DNA of 64,000 nucleotides from Ceratotherium simum simum (lineage: Eukaryota; Chordata; Mammalia; Perissodactyla; Rhinocerotidae), in assembly GCF_000283155.1 (NCBI RefSeq), contig NW_004454195.1, positions 2,618,111 to 2,682,110 on the forward strand, written 5' to 3'. How positions within the stretch are numbered: position 1 is the first letter of the stretch; each line of letters begins with the position of its first letter. Under the pieces are notes generated by a model that was not told where the DNA came from, searched no databases, and was given only the letters and a program-made list of their open reading frames with translations. Shown piece by piece: positions 46,935 through 60,154 of this stretch. The translations under genes were made by a program, and so were the position numbers.

Positions 46935-48050
46935 TTTTTCTTTAAATATTTTTCTGCCCTATTTTCTCTCTTCTATTCTTCTAGGTCCCCAATAGCTTGT
47001 GAAACTTTTTGATATTTTTGATAGTTTTTTAAGGCATTCTATGTTGTATATAAATGTTTTTTCTTTGTTCTTCATATCAGATAATTTCTATTGTTCTGTC
47101 TTTAAATTCTTTCTTCTGTCATCTACAATCTGCTGTTAAGCTCATCCAGAGGTTATTTTATTTCATATATTTTTTCAGTTCTAAAATTTTTATAGTTTCT
47201 ATTTCTCTGCTGAGATTTCCTATTTGTACACTCATTATGAACATATTTTCCTTTATATTTTTGAATATAGTTATAATAGCTTCTTTAAAATCCTTTTCTT
47301 TTCATTTTTCCACCTGTGTCATCTTAGGTTAAGTCCTTATGGATTGCCATCTCTCTTGATTATGGGTCACATTTTCTTGTTTCTTCAAAGATCTAATAAC
47401 TTTGGATTGTAACTTGGATTTTGTGAATGACACATTGTAGAAACTATATTTTTTAATGTTCTTATTAGTTAGACTCAAACTTCAAACATTGTCTTTTCTG
47501 ACATAAGCATAGGCTAAAAATCTCTCTTCAACTCTTTTATCCTTAGTTTGGCAGCTTGGAGTCTTCCTTGTGCAGGCATAGTTAGGGGTCACCCAGAAAT
47601 TTTGGCAGTTTGTACGCAGAATTAGGGCTTTATATCTGGGTTCTTTCCTTTCTTGGAGTTACTCCTTTACTTTCCAGCTATTGTGTTTGCCTGAGCTCTA
47701 TGGCCTTATTTTTCAAGCTCATAAGACTGCAGGTTTTCTATCTGAAATTTAGCCACCCCACAAGCTCTCATTGGGTCTGTCCTCAGCGGTGAATAAAAGG
47801 TCATAAAAGGGAAAGATTCACTAAATTCTTTTGCCTCCTTCCAGGGGAAGATTTCCTTTAAGTTTTTTTCTTTTGGTTGATCTCCAGCATCTTCAACGTG
47901 TTTGGTTTTTTATAATATTCTGTCTAGTGCTTATAATTATATGGGAGGGTTGATCCAATAGGAGATATTCTCCATTACTGAAATCTATTACTCAAACACA
48001 TTTTAAGTCTCTCCTTGGATCATTACTTTAACCCTGTTCGGTCAATCAAC
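46935..48050 (-). mobile_element. Old L1/HAL1-like 5' region
   Basis: Antisense blocks resembling the ORF1-upstream part of old L1/HAL1 elements: 'ctctgctgagatttcctatt', 'gattatgggtcacattttct' and 'aacttggattttgtgaatga'. Short hydrophobic frames on plus are shadows of this T-rich sequence. Confidence 0.45.
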
Positions 48051-48309
48051 TCATATGTCCAAGCCCAAAGTCAAAGGACAAGGAAGCACATTCTACCCAC
48101 CAGGAGACCACGACAAAGATCTGAATTTATAATACAACTGCAAGGAGTAAAAAAATTGGAATTAATATTAAATTTACCACACTGGTAAGGCAACACATAT
48201 TTACAGAGGTTTTGTATATACTGTGATTTTTATGCTTGCTTATTGAAGTATCTTAAATATTAATTTAATTATATATCAGCAATTAATATACAATATTTAT
48301 ATTATGTAC

Positions 48310-49521
48310 ATTAATTCAACAATTATTAAGTATTTATCATAAGCTAGAATTTGTGTCAGATACTGGAAATGCTGTGAAGAAGCTTGTAGTCTACTTAATT
48401 AATAAATTTTAAAATAAATATTATCTAATATTTAAAAATAAATATTAAAAATATTAAAATGTGTTGGAACAAGATTTGAGATAATAACCAATGATTAGCA
48501 GAGATAGTACTAGTACCTACATGCAGTTGGATGCTTGCAGTTGTACTCTCTGGGTACAGCCCCAGGCTTTGGAAGTAAGATAATATTACATATAAATTAA
48601 TGGATATCCCAGAGCAAAAGTGATCTTTGCTGTCAGAGTGAAGGCCAAGAAGAATGGAATCCTTAAAGAAAAGTTACATCCACTCTATTGCAATATGACA
48701 GAGCAGAAACAGCTGGATGGTGTTCTTGGACAGATATGTTGAGACATCTTCATACACACGCACACTACAATAACACTGGCAGTATTTAGAATTTACTGTA
48801 TTATTGAGAAACAGATCTTAACAGAAAGCAGAGAGACATCTCCAAATGTTTAGTTATAAAGACCAAGAGGTGTTCAGAATAGTCTGCATGAACATGTGGA
48901 ACTGTGGAAGGTACACAGGGACTAGCAGTTGCTGAAGAAAGAGTCACTGGAATGAATCGCTTCACCAAGAAGGTAAAGCAGATATCCTCTACCATCAATA
49001 CCTGCATGTGAGATAAGCCCCCTGGGGGTTAGATGATACGCACAGGAAAAGAAGGATGGAGGGTAATAGATCTGGGATTTATTTAAAGAGATGGAGAAAT
49101 GACTTTGGCTTATCTGATTTGTTAGACTAAGTTTTCTGCAATGAATCAAAATGGAGCTCAAGAGCTCAATTCAGTTCAATTATTGAAAAATTCAAAAGTT
49201 CTAAATTTGATTTATAATTTTTTAAAGTATTATGAAAAGATGCTCGGTGAGTGTAAAACAAGATGCATAATGGTGAGGGAAGGCTTCTCTGCATCAGGGA
49301 TTGATAAGAAATCTCAAATAATGAGTAGAGGTTGATTGGGCCAAAAGGGACGGTGGGTACAGGCCAGGCAAAGGGAAAGCATGAGCAAAGGCACTGATTC
49401 TGGAAGTAACTTTCCTCATGGGCCATCCCAAAGAAGATCAGCAAGGATCAGGATTTGTAATGGAGAGGTAGGCTACATTAAGTAATTCAGCGTTTGTTTT
49501 GTTTTTCTTGGAAAATCGATA
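48310..49521 (-). repeat. L2 LINE fragments (antisense), left of the solo LTR
   Basis: The 3' end lies at 48310-48410 ('aacaattattaagtatttat', then 'gtcagatactggaaatgctg'). A middle piece lies at about 49270-49420 ('gggaaggcttctctgc', then 'aagcatgagcaaaggcactg'). The interval 48420-49260 is too diverged to place. Confidence 0.5.
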
Positions 49522-49896
49522 GTCACTGTCTTAGTCTATTCAGGCTGCTATAATAGAATACCACAGACTGGGTGGCTTATTAACAACAGAAATTTATTTC
49601 TTACAGTTCTGGAGGCTGGCAAATCCAAGATCAAGGCACCTGCAGATTTGGTGTCTGGTGAAAGCTCATTTCCTGGTTCATAGCTGGCTGTCTTTTCACT
49701 GTGTCCTGACATGGCAGAAGGGGCAAGGGAGCTCTCTGGGGCGTCTTTTATAAAGGGCACTAATCCTATTCATGAAGGCTCCACTCTCATAAGCTAATCA
49801 CCACTTAAAGCCCCTCCTCCAAATACCATCGCATTGGGGATTAGGCTTCAACATATGACTTTTGGGGGAACACAAAATTCAGTCTGTAGCAGTCAC
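49522..49896 (-). mobile_element. MST/MLT1-type solo LTR with exact 5-bp duplication
   Basis: The LTR runs 49527 (TGTCTTAGTC) to 49891 (..TCTGTAGCA). GTCAC occurs on both sides (49522-49526 and 49892-49896), the 5-bp duplication expected of class III retroviral integration. Characteristic antisense blocks include 'agactgggtggcttattaac', 'gacatggcagaaggggcaag' and 'ccaaataccatcgcattggg'. It inserted into an older L2. No internal region remains, so LTR-LTR recombination has occurred. Confidence 0.9.
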
Positions 49897-50170
49897 TGAT
49901 TGTCTTCAAGTGGATCAGAGATATGATTAGATTTTAATTAAAAAAAAATAATACTAGCTGTTCTATGAAGAATGGACTGAAGGTTTGGGGTGAATAAGAG
50001 AGCTGGTTGCTTTATGAAAAATGGAGTAAACAGAAGGAATAAAAATTGTAGAAAGACCAACTGTTAGGTTATTTCTGTGGTCCAGATGGCAGGTAATGGT
50101 GTCTGGGTATTTCTGGGTTAAAGATTAGAAAAGTCCAAGACCATAATGGTTATTAAAAATGAAGATTAAA
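49897..50170 (-). repeat. L2 LINE fragment (antisense), right of the solo LTR
   Basis: 'gatcagagatatgattagat', 'ctgttctatgaagaatggac' and 'ggtccagatggcaggtaatg' continue the antisense L2 order. Confidence 0.5.
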
Positions 50171-51325
50171 TCTCTACTTCTGATGGAGGAAACTTGAGCA
50201 ACTCTCGGGTATTTAACCACTAGGACTAAAAGAATTCCCATTCTCTTGCATTCACCCTTTGACCTCCCTGCAAAATTATGTGAAGTCATTCATGCATCTT
50301 CAATTCATGAGAGCAATGTACTAGAACGTGCAACCCTCTCATTTCCATTGTATAAGGAGTTACCTCTTTCTGTAATGATGTATATGAAATTAGTGTAGTA
50401 ATAAAAAGAATTTTATATGTATCTGCTATAAAGTGAGGGTGTTTTGCTGAAATGTTATAATGGAGGAAGTGTTATTTTTTAACCAGGAAAGGCTTTTCTT
50501 TGGATAATTTGGCATCAGAATTTTGAACTTAACTTGAACTTAGTGGTGTATGAATTAGTTTCCCCTTGGTTATATGTGGCTACATGTTTTTCCAAGAAAA
50601 ACAGTTTGAAAGCCTTGGAAAAAAGCTCAAAAAGCCTCTTAATATATCAAATAACTCTTACAAAACAATTCTTTGATGTGAAGTGTGAAAGTATCAGAAA
50701 CATGGGGATTAAATTTCCTCTGGGACATTTCTACATGAACGGAAAAAGTGCTTAGTAAAACACCTTTTGGATTTTGCCTACTCTCAAAAGTATTTTAAAA
50801 AGAAAACAGGCGTTTAACAAATCCAAGAGCAGCTGAATTTTTACATCCTTTACACAGACATATTGTGTTACTTAATTTCTTTTCCAGTTCCTTTGATTTG
50901 ATTCTTTTAATATATTTGGATTTTCTAAATTTTGTCAACTTAGTTTTAGTTTTGGATGAACATTTTCAAATGGGACCAAAAGAATAGCCAGAAGTAATTG
51001 GCATCAAAGATGCTCCTCTGAGGAATTTCTGAATTTAAGGTATTATATCCTCTCCCTGTTGACAAACACACCTTACTCTTTAAACATGACTCTCATTCAG
51101 TGAGGTCAAAGCTAGCCCTGAGAAAATTGGGATATAGTGAAAATTTGATGGCTATGAGTCAAGTTGGTCCTACATAAAATGCACCATGGAAATACCATGA
51201 CTTTCTGAAAGGATCAGTGTTGTTTCCCTGAGTTCCATTATTCAATGACTTTTCTTCAAATTTCTGTATTGGTTTCCATTGAGTCATTTTCCTTTTCAAG
51301 AAAAGAAGTATTCAAGAGGAAGGAA
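50171..51325. other. Unique sequence, nothing recognised
   Basis: A 73-codon frame (50534-50755, plus) shows no family motif. Confidence 0.4.
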
Positions 51326-51327
51326 AC

Positions 51328-51520
51328 TAACACTTATTGAGTGTTCACCTTGTACAATGAACTGAGCTAAGCACTTTACATACATTACATTAACATTTTC
51401 TTTGAGATGGTGAAATAGGAATTAATATTCCTTGTTTGCAGATGAGTAGAGTCAAAGGGTTAATGTTCGTACTTAAGAAATGGAACTGAGCTTGGAATTT
51501 GGACTCTTCTTTCCACTCCC
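51328..51520 (+). repeat. MIR SINE
   Basis: 'aacacttattgagtgttcac', 'taagcactttacatacatta', 'tttgcagatgagtagagtca' and 'ggaactgagcttggaatttg' are in MIR sense order. Confidence 0.75.
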
Positions 51521-52800
51521 AAAATTATTGCTCTTTTTATTTTTCTGATTTCATTTTTGTCCTCTATCATTTAAAGATGGATTTTCCTAAGGATCTGCGC
51601 TTGGCTTTCTTCTAGCTGTGGTTTCCCCCGCTATGATGACATCCAATCCTAGGTTTCACTTAATACCTCTGCAAAGATGATTTCTGTGCATCTGCGCCCT
51701 TTCCATCATCACCAATATATCAGGTCCTAATTGAATTCAAATTTAATTTTATAAAAAATTAAATATGTGGGTCACTCTGAAGAATTTTGAATCTTTAAAT
51801 CAATATCCCCAGATGGGAAGGTAAGTGATCCAATGTTAACACTCTTATATTTAAAATGGTCTTATATTCATATTTGTGTGAAAGCTTAGATATTTGTCTG
51901 GCATGCAATTAATAGCACATATAAATCTTGTTAGAGCAGGAATACTAAAATCTTGATTTCACATTTTTATATGGGAGCATTTTACCTTTAGTGCCTAATA
52001 TAGAAACATATCCTGAGATGAAAGTGTTCTGAATTTATGCTTTCCTTTTAACATTTGCCCCCGTATATTGCATGTACACATGCATGCTTATAAGGAAAGT
52101 GTATTTTGACCTCTTTCACTGAAACAGAATCCTACAGAGCATCAAAAGAGAAAACTCTGACATATGAGATTCTTTGGCAAGAGTACAACTGAATTTTCTC
52201 AGCTTACTGTATCTCCCATGAGACCAGCAAGAGAGAAAACCGGTCGGCAATTTATTTTCCCAGTTAGCATGCTTCCCTTTCAATATTTCAAATGTGTGGT
52301 CCTTTGTAAAATTTTATACTGAACTTACATTATATCCTTGAAATATTCAGTCCTTCTGCTGTGCGAGATTCTCACACATGAAAAAGGTTCAATTATAAAA
52401 AAATGTTTCCATTATGGACTGTAATAAAATATTGTGTTATGATTATATGAGCACTTACACCTCAACTAGTGATAATAGAAACTATCATACACCATGTGGT
52501 AAGCTTCACACATAACCATTCATGAAGCTAATTCTAAACCTTTGGGTAATTTGGCCAAATTTCTCTAATTATCTTCAAGGTTATATCACTGCTGTCATTG
52601 TTAACTGTATTTATTAGTGTAATAATTTCTTAAATAGAATTTAATAAAACAATAAATAGCTAGCTATTACAAAGCCACCATGAACATTTTTGTGTTTTTA
52701 ATAGAGTCATGAATATGCAGAAAACTCGAAATTATTTAACTTTTAGTGGTCTAAATATTTAAATTATTTTTAAGTAGCAGATAGTTTAAGGTTGTTAGTT
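51521..52800. other. Unique sequence, nothing recognised
   Basis: AT-rich, with no named repeat or gene. Confidence 0.4.
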
Positions 52801-52805
52801 ATCTT

Positions 52806-55440
52806 TTTTAAAAATAAACTTTTAATTTTAAAATCATTTTAAATTTGCATAAAAATTACAAAGATATTGCAGAGAGTTCTTGTATACTCTCTACTCAGTT
52901 TATTTTGTTACCAATATCTTACATGTGTGGTACACTTGTTACAATTAATAAAGATATATTGATATATTATTGTTAAATAAAAACATATTCAATTCAGTTT
53001 TCCTTAGTTTTTACTTAATGCCCTTTTTCTGTTCCAGGAACCCATCCAGGATACCACATTACATTTAGTCATCATGTATCTTTAGTAAACGCTTTGCTGT
53101 GATTTTTCTCAGTTTTTCCTTGTTTTTGATGATCTTAGTTTTGAGAAATACTCAGATGTTTTGTAAAATGTCTCTCAATTGGAATTTGTCTGTTGTTTTT
53201 CTCACGATTAGACTAGGTTATAGTTATGGGTTTTTAGGAGGAAGAACACAGAGATGAAGTGTCATTGTCACTGCATCATATCAAGGGTATATACTATCAA
53301 CATGATTTAGTAATGTTGGTATTAACTTAGATCACCTAGCTGAGGTCATGTTTGTCAAATTTCCCCACTGTAAAGTTAGCCTTTTTTTCCCTCTTCCCAC
53401 ACTGTACTTTTTGGAAGTCACTATGCACAACTACACTTAAAGAGTAGGGGATTGAGTTCTACATTCTTGAGGGCAGAGTATCTACATAAATGGTTTGGAA
53501 TTCTTCTGCATGGGAGATTTGTCTATTTTCCCTTATTTATTTATTCATATCAATATGGGTATATATATATATATATACACAAACAAACACATATACAATG
53601 TATATCATGTATTGTATAATACATATTCTAATGATATATACATGTGTAGTATATTATATACATACATGTTATGTATATTATATAGTACTATAAATATACT
53701 GCATATTATATAATATACTACATAATATAATATGTTATATATATTATATACATATAATACTACTATACATACTATACATATTATACTACTTTTTGTTATA
53801 ATCCAATACTGCTTTATTTGGTTGATCAAATCTTTTCAGCTTTGTTCATTGGTTCCTATATCTCTTTAACATACTCTCATCATTTTTTGCTTTCTGTTGT
53901 TGTCATTGTTTTTGAGCACATCTTTCCTTTCTGGCACTAAAGATGTTTTAGGCTCCTCTTGTATACTTCTTGCCCTAGCTCTAGGATCAGCCATTTATCC
54001 AAGGAGAATTAGTTTCATTTAATGGAGAATGGTATTAGAAACCAAGAATTGAGTACTAGCTGTGCTCATTGACCCTGGGGTGTCATTACTTCTAGGCCCT
54101 CTCAGCTGACAGAGCAAGGAAATACATGTGTGTGCATATACACATATCTATTGATATTTCTATATGTAACCTTCTATATTAAGCTAAACATGAATTCATA
54201 TGAAAGTTTCCAAGTCTAACTCATTGCCACATGTATCATTTTAACCTTCTTCCTTCGGTTATCTGTAACCTCCCACTCTAATGGTGAAAAGCCCAGCTTG
54301 CTTCAACTGCCATTATTTACTAAATGGTTTAATTCTGGTATATGTGTATTGTGGTTTCAGAACTGTTAATCTGTTGGGAAATGTTATCAACTAGAGTAGT
54401 GTTTATGCTCAGTTCCTTTTGCCTTTAGTCTTAGAGACTCTACTCATTCACAAGTTACTTAAATCAGCATCTTTTACCCCACTTCTTTCAATGAGGTTGT
54501 TTCGGGTACCTATAATACATTACAGTGTCACATTCTGCCTACCATCTTGGGATCCTCCGACCTCCTAAATAATTTATTATTTTAATTTGCACACTTTAAT
54601 ATTTGCTCTTTGTGGTGTATATTTCTATGAGTTTTGACAAATCCATAGTACCTTCTATTCATCATTTTAGTACCACACAAAATAGTTCCAGTGCCCTTAA
54701 AAATTACCTGTGCTTCATCTATTAACATCTCAATCCCACCACCCAAAATTCTGTGCAATCACTGATCTGTTTGCTATCTCTATGGCTTTATCTTTTTCAG
54801 AACGCCATATAAATGAACTCATACAGTATGTAGTCTTTTCAGACTGGCTTCTTTCATATGGAAACATGCATTTAAGATTCATTCATCTCTTTGCATAGTT
54901 TTATAGCTCAATCTTTCGTATCACTGAGTAACATTTCATTGTACGCATATACCACACTTTGTTTATTCACTTACTTTTTGAAATACATTTACTTGTTTCC
55001 TGTTTTTGGTGATTATGAATAAAGTGGCTATAAACTTTTACATGTAGATTTCTGTATTACATAAATTGTCAATTAGTCTAGAAGTGTGATTGCTGGGTCA
55101 TATTATGACTGTGTAGCTTTATAAGAAATTACCAAGCTCTCTTCCAAAGTGGCTGCATCATTTTGCATTCCTACAAGCAATAAATGAGAGTTTTGTTGCT
55201 CTACTTCCTTGCCAGCAATCAATATTGTCATATTTTTGGATTTAGTCATTCTCACAGTGTGTCCTGGTATCTCATGGTTTTAATTTGCATTTCCCTTATG
55301 AAAAATCATGTTGAGCATATATTAATATGCTTATTTGCCGTCTGTATATCTTCTTCGGTAAGGTGTCTGTTCAATCTTGCACCCACTCTTTAATTGGGTT
55401 GTTTGTTTTCTTATTCTTGAATTTTCATATTTAAAAATTT
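52806..55440 (-). mobile_element. Ancient L1 (L1ME-like), 5'-truncated
   Basis: A long antisense L1 3' UTR (52806 to about 54550) is followed by the ORF2 end: 'ggaaacatgcatttaagatt', 'gattgctgggtcatattatg', 'caaagtggctgcatcatttt' and 'catttcccttatgaaaaatc'. It stops at about 55440 near 'gtttgttttcttattcttga'. No usable frame remains. A TA-rich microsatellite (53558-53790) expanded inside the UTR. Confidence 0.75.
53558..53790. repeat. TA/CATA-rich microsatellite
   Basis: Compound TA, TACA and ATATT units with many partial palindromes. The short frames it opens on both strands are artefacts. Confidence 0.85.
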
Positions 55441-55589
55441 AAATTAAAAGAGATAATGTTTCTTTGCAGATTGTATTCTGAGATATTGTATTCTATTTCT
55501 TTACTCTCCAAATGTATTTTAGATATCCTTCAAATCACATTTATCTTGACTGTACCTTTGTAATAGAAACTCTAATTTTAACTGGTCAA

Positions 55590-55953
55590 AACTGAACTGA
55601 TACTTGTAAGCCTTCCTTGGAGCTAGGTGGGGTCATGTTACTGCACAATGGGATGTAACTGGAGGTGTTGTGTGACTTCTAGAAAGCATATTTTATTCTC
55701 TTCATTCTTCCCATTGGCTGGAATGTGCATATTATTGCTGTAACCTGAGCAGCCATCTTGGCCCTTGATAGAGCACACTAAGAATGATATGGCAGCCGGT
55801 TAAGGGAGCCTGACTCCACGATGGATTCGAAGAGCGTTGCTGTGCAACTACCCTCAAACGATTATATGAGAGAGAAATACATTTCTATCATGTTTATATC
55901 ACTATTCTTTTAGGTTTCTGTTACACGCAGCAAACCTAATCCTAACTGAAACA
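55590..55953 (+). mobile_element. MaLR (MLT1-like) LTR
   Basis: 'tcccattggctggaatgtgc', 'agcagccatcttggcccttg', 'tatgagagagaaatacattt' and the end 'cctaatcctaactgaaacag' follow the MLT1-type LTR order. Confidence 0.7.
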
Positions 55954-56069
55954 GGATCTGCCCTTGAGCCTATAGGCTTGGTTAGTTGTACCTTCTCTTG
56001 TCTTCTTAGCACACGGTACTTTCCCTGTTGTGGTACTTTTCATGTTTTATGGAAATTTCTCACTTCATC

Positions 56070-56530
56070 ATTTTTCTCCCTCCCAAAGATATAAGTTCTA
56101 TGAAGACAGGAATCCTGTTTGTCATTTTTTATTCTCAGATTCCACAGTGCCAGGCAAATGGTTAGTATTCTCTAAGTTTTTATTGGATGAATCAATGACT
56201 TACTAAATAACCATTGTATAAATAGAACTTTTATGTGAACATCCAAAATTATTTTTCTGCATATGTTCTGTCTTCTCAATTATTTTAAGAGCCTCAAGGG
56301 AAGAGACTAGGAGTTATAGCCCAAAGATCGATATAGATTTTCAATAAATAATTGATGATAACACCACACAACTAAACCAAATCAATTAAAGTGTATAAAA
56401 AGTAGTGTGAAATGTAGTCCGAAGTGGGAAAAAATATAAGTACAAATACATAATGTTTTAGTCTTTATAGTACTTGAGGATACAAAGCAAATAAGACAAA
56501 GTCCTTGACCTCAGAGAGATCAACATCTGG
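56070..56530. repeat. L2 fragments in both orientations
   Basis: Sense L2 3' end at 56070-56205 ('tctatgaagacaggaatcct', then 'ccacagtgccaggcaaatgg'), another sense tail at about 56290-56360, and an antisense piece at about 56465-56525. Confidence 0.5.
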
Positions 56531-57200
56531 TAGAAGAATTCAACAAAATCACTGTGGCCAGAAACTGTGCATGCTTCAGGTAGAGAGAAGAGGAAAATGA
56601 GCACGACATATCTGAGAATTGCTGACTGATTATAAGCAGTTTTCAGCACACCGAGGTCTGGTGGGTAACAAGTCTTTTGGTGAAGTGGAGAAATCTCAGG
56701 AAAGCAAGTCCTAGAGAAATTTAGTTAGCTATGGTTTGTTTGTTACCTCTACTCCTACTGTTGTCCTATTTCACAATTGTGTCAAACATCTCGTTTAAAA
56801 CTTATTATAACACTTTGTTTGCTATGAGAGATCATTGATTCAGGGTATTGCTATTCTTCTGGCTTCAAACTTTGAAAATGACACATAGAATTTAAGATTG
56901 TATTTATAGATGGCCTTTGGATACCTTAAAAATATGTTCCTATTATGCACAATGCTTGCTTCTCTCTTGTTTTACACTTACCTATAACAAGATAATCAAT
57001 AACAATGAGCATCAATAACCTGTCAAGATATAGTCTCAAGGATCTTAAGATAATTGAATGTCAGTGAATTTAACTTCATTCCTTTTTGACCCTAGATCCC
57101 CAGGCACACTCTGCTTTACCAACTTGCTGGGTTTTCAATACACTTTTTCCACATGAAGAATAGTAATACTATTATTCATCTGTCTACCACCACTATCTCT
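56531..57200. other. Unique sequence, nothing recognised
   Basis: No named repeat or gene. Confidence 0.4.
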
Positions 57201-57204
57201 CCCG

Positions 57205-57462
57205 AAAATATTGACTGAATGATTATTGTTGGACAGATGACATTCTAAATGCTTTGGGTAGGTATTAACACATTGACTCATAACAATCCCAGGAGTTAGG
57301 TATTATTATTACTTCCATATTAGAGAAGACAAAACTGAGACATAGAAAAGTTAAGTTACTTGTTGTTGGTTATATTAGCTAGTGATTGTCAGAATGAGAA
57401 TTCTAATCAGGACAGTCTGAATCTAAGACAGTCTGAATCTTAACCACTGCACTGTACTGCCT
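57205..57462 (+). repeat. MIR SINE
   Basis: 'aacaatcccaggagttaggt', 'agaagacaaaactgagacat' and 'ttaaccactgcactgtactg' are strong MIR matches. A short duplication of GACAGTCTGAATCT lies inside (57411-57440). Confidence 0.85.
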
Positions 57463-57789
57463 CTCTGGTACATTCAGAAATGTATGTTGCTATTTTGTAT
57501 ATCTATCTAGAGTTGCTAGTTTCTCTGAAATTATTCTTGGTGATTGATATCTGTTCATAGATTATTGGAAAGTTATCCTGAGGAAAAATTCATGCTTTGA
57601 TTACCCTATCTTACATAGTTGTTTCCAAAATCCCTGAAGATGAAGTTGCTGCTAGAACTTTACATTTTCTAAATCAAGATGTGATAAGAACTAAAGAAAT
57701 TTCACTATGATATTGGAGTTCCAAATTTTGACTCGAGGCTAGATGGGACTGCTATTCATATTTACAATGGTCATGATTTTAGTAATAAC

Positions 57790-58370
57790 ACTGAACACAA
57801 ACATTTATTCAGTCATTCAATCAGCAAATCTTTATTGAGCACTGACTGTTTTCTAGGTACTCTATCATATGCTAGGAACACAAAGTCATTCCTTTTCCCT
57901 TAAGGAATTCACAATGGAGGAGACTCACAAAGGGGTAATTGCAATACATTGTGGTCACACGCTTTCATAGGTGTATATATGTGTATGTGTGTGTGTGTGT
58001 GTATATACATATATAAAGCATGCAGGCATAGATGTGAGAGAACAACATCTAATTGCAGTCTAGAATGCAGTGGGGAAGGTCAAGAGATGTCAGGGCTAAG
58101 ATGAATCATCAAGGATGAATTGATCGATAAGAGTTAGAGAGGTAAAGAATAGAGAGATAAAAATAGGAGTATCTTATATCTCAGGAAAAAGGATTTGTTT
58201 AATAGGAACTAGAGACATAAATAAAATCAATGGGGAAGGAAATTCCAGGCAAATGAGTGAGCAGGATAAAATGTTTGGAGGAGAAAGGGTCAGAAAAGCA
58301 TGTAGTGAATTACAAGTGGTTTGGTGTTGTTACATGAGAATTTAAGGTAGGAAGTGACAAGAGTTTAGAG
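57790..58370 (-). repeat. L2 LINE fragment (antisense)
   Basis: It begins with 'aaatctttattgagcactga' and runs through 'aattcacaatggaggagact', 'gaaattccaggcaaatgagt' and 'acaagtggtttggtgttgtt'. A TG microsatellite expanded inside it (57970-58010). Confidence 0.7.
57970..58014. repeat. (TG)n microsatellite
   Basis: TG repeats flanked by TATA units. Confidence 0.85.
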
Positions 58371-58980
58371 TCACCATTTGCTTTTGGCAAGTAAATGCTA
58401 AATTGGAAATGCATTTCTAAGACTTTCATTAAAGCACAGATAGCCTACATTTAAACATAGTGCAAAAAAAATTATCAAGATTCTTACAGAGGGTCTTCTA
58501 GCAGTGGGAGATGGAAGGATGTAGAGTCAAAATGTGCTGAGAATCCATTAAGGTCAAGTTCTGCAGCTAGTGCTTCAAAGAATCTGGCTATCTGGCTATC
58601 TAACCACAGACTTGTTTTGGATTCTTTAGAACTGAGACATTTCTGATATTCTACTCCCAATGGCATGCACGCACCCAAGGGTTCTGTTGAAGACTTGAGC
58701 AGCTCATCAGTTTAACTTATTCCTCTGTAGAATTATGGAAAATAAGGTATCTTAGAAATACCCATGAAGTTGCTGCATATCTCAAGTGACATCCGTCATC
58801 CATCCAGCAGTTTTGCATACTAGCTGAATGAAGTAGATAAAGAGGTACAGTAATTCATTTCCTTCCTTTTTATTGTCCCCTTATCTAATGTTAAACTCTA
58901 CTCTGGGTCCAAGTTATGTTATGCCTAAATTACCCCAATAAATTTAAATTTCCATAAATTCAGATTTCGTTTTCCATAAA
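58371..58980. other. Unique sequence, nothing recognised
   Basis: A 64-codon minus frame (58484-58678) has no family motif. Confidence 0.4.
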
Positions 58981-58984
58981 CTTA

Positions 58985-59290
58985 TGTCATGTCATTCCCT
59001 GAAGTCAAACACTCAGGATATTTTTTTTCCTGACTCAAGTCCAAACTGTTGCTGGCAATTAAAATCTTCCTCTACGTCGCTTCACTTATTCTATTAACCT
59101 ATTCTTTATTTCATCTCAATATGTACTATGTGCTTTAATTAGATGTCCTCTTCTACCTGAGCATTCCTGCTGTTCCACTTACCCGGAATATTGTGACACA
59201 TCCTCCCCCAATATGGCCCTCTGAAGTCTTATCTATTTTTCAAGGTTCAGTCTAAGATCTATCTATTTCAGGAAGACTTTCTGGACTATT
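58985..59290 (+). repeat. L2 LINE fragment
   Basis: Sense L2 order: 'gactcaagtccaaactgttg', 'gcattcctgctgttccactt', 'ttcaaggttcagtctaagat' and 'caggaagactttctggacta'. Confidence 0.7.
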
Positions 59291-60150
59291 CCAGGTGATA
59301 GAAAGTAAAATGATGAGCAGTAACATTGTTGATAAAATATATGATTATATTCAAGTTTAAATAGTATTCTAGAAACAGGTAGACCCACATCTAAAAATCC
59401 AAGGGGAATTTTTGCACATGCACACACATACACACACACCATAAAACTAAAAGAACAGTAGAAAGACCAGTTTAAACCAACCAATAGATGAAAAGTAAAT
59501 ATCAGACTTTTCTTTTTGCATAATTTTGATGGTATTACAGTTTGCTCACACTTAGAAGGAAACCAATTAGTATTTGCATTATCATCAAAGAAGGACTGTA
59601 GAGATGCCAAACAAGGTAGACTCAGCTGTCAAACCTCTTTTATTACTAAAAGAAGAGCTGGGATATGAAGCACTGAAAGCCCCCCAAGATCAATCCTGAG
59701 TGGGAAGATGAGCGGAGGCAGGAAGGGAACAAAAGAATGAAGAGCTCTAATACATATATATATTTGAGCATGCATATTTAAGAACTTCTGGAGAGCTGCA
59801 GCCCTGTAGCTTCTTCCACTGCCTTTTGACAAGTCTATATGCTCAATAAATCATGTCATTGCATATCTATACTGCCTCATCTATTCCCCAGACATTGCTG
59901 CAAGCAGGAAACAACACACAGGGAAACGATGGAAGCTCATAGTCCTTATACTCTACGAGTTGGCCTGGAAATAGAGAAATCAATGTAGCCAGTGGCTTTG
60001 CTTGGTCTTCTTGTGCTCATCAGGCCTGCCCACAGTGGGATGTAGAACAGGGAGCCAACCCCAGACCTCGTTGATCTCACTTATCTCTGATCACCTATAG
60101 TAATTAACCTGCTATCATCCTAATAAGCAGCCAATTATATTCTCTCCTTA
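59291..60150. other. Unique sequence, nothing recognised
   Basis: No named repeat. An AATAAA at about 59845 and the overlapping short minus frames are not backed by a gene structure. Confidence 0.35.
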
Positions 60151-60154
60151 ATTA

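Noticed and set aside
47054..47412. Hydrophobic membrane-protein-like frames
   Set aside because: They come from T-rich antisense L1/HAL1-like sequence, which commonly gives Phe/Ile/Leu-rich artefacts.
53490..53829. Frames of 67-74 codons in the TA-rich tract
   Set aside because: They are microsatellite translations rich in Tyr and Ile, open on both strands.
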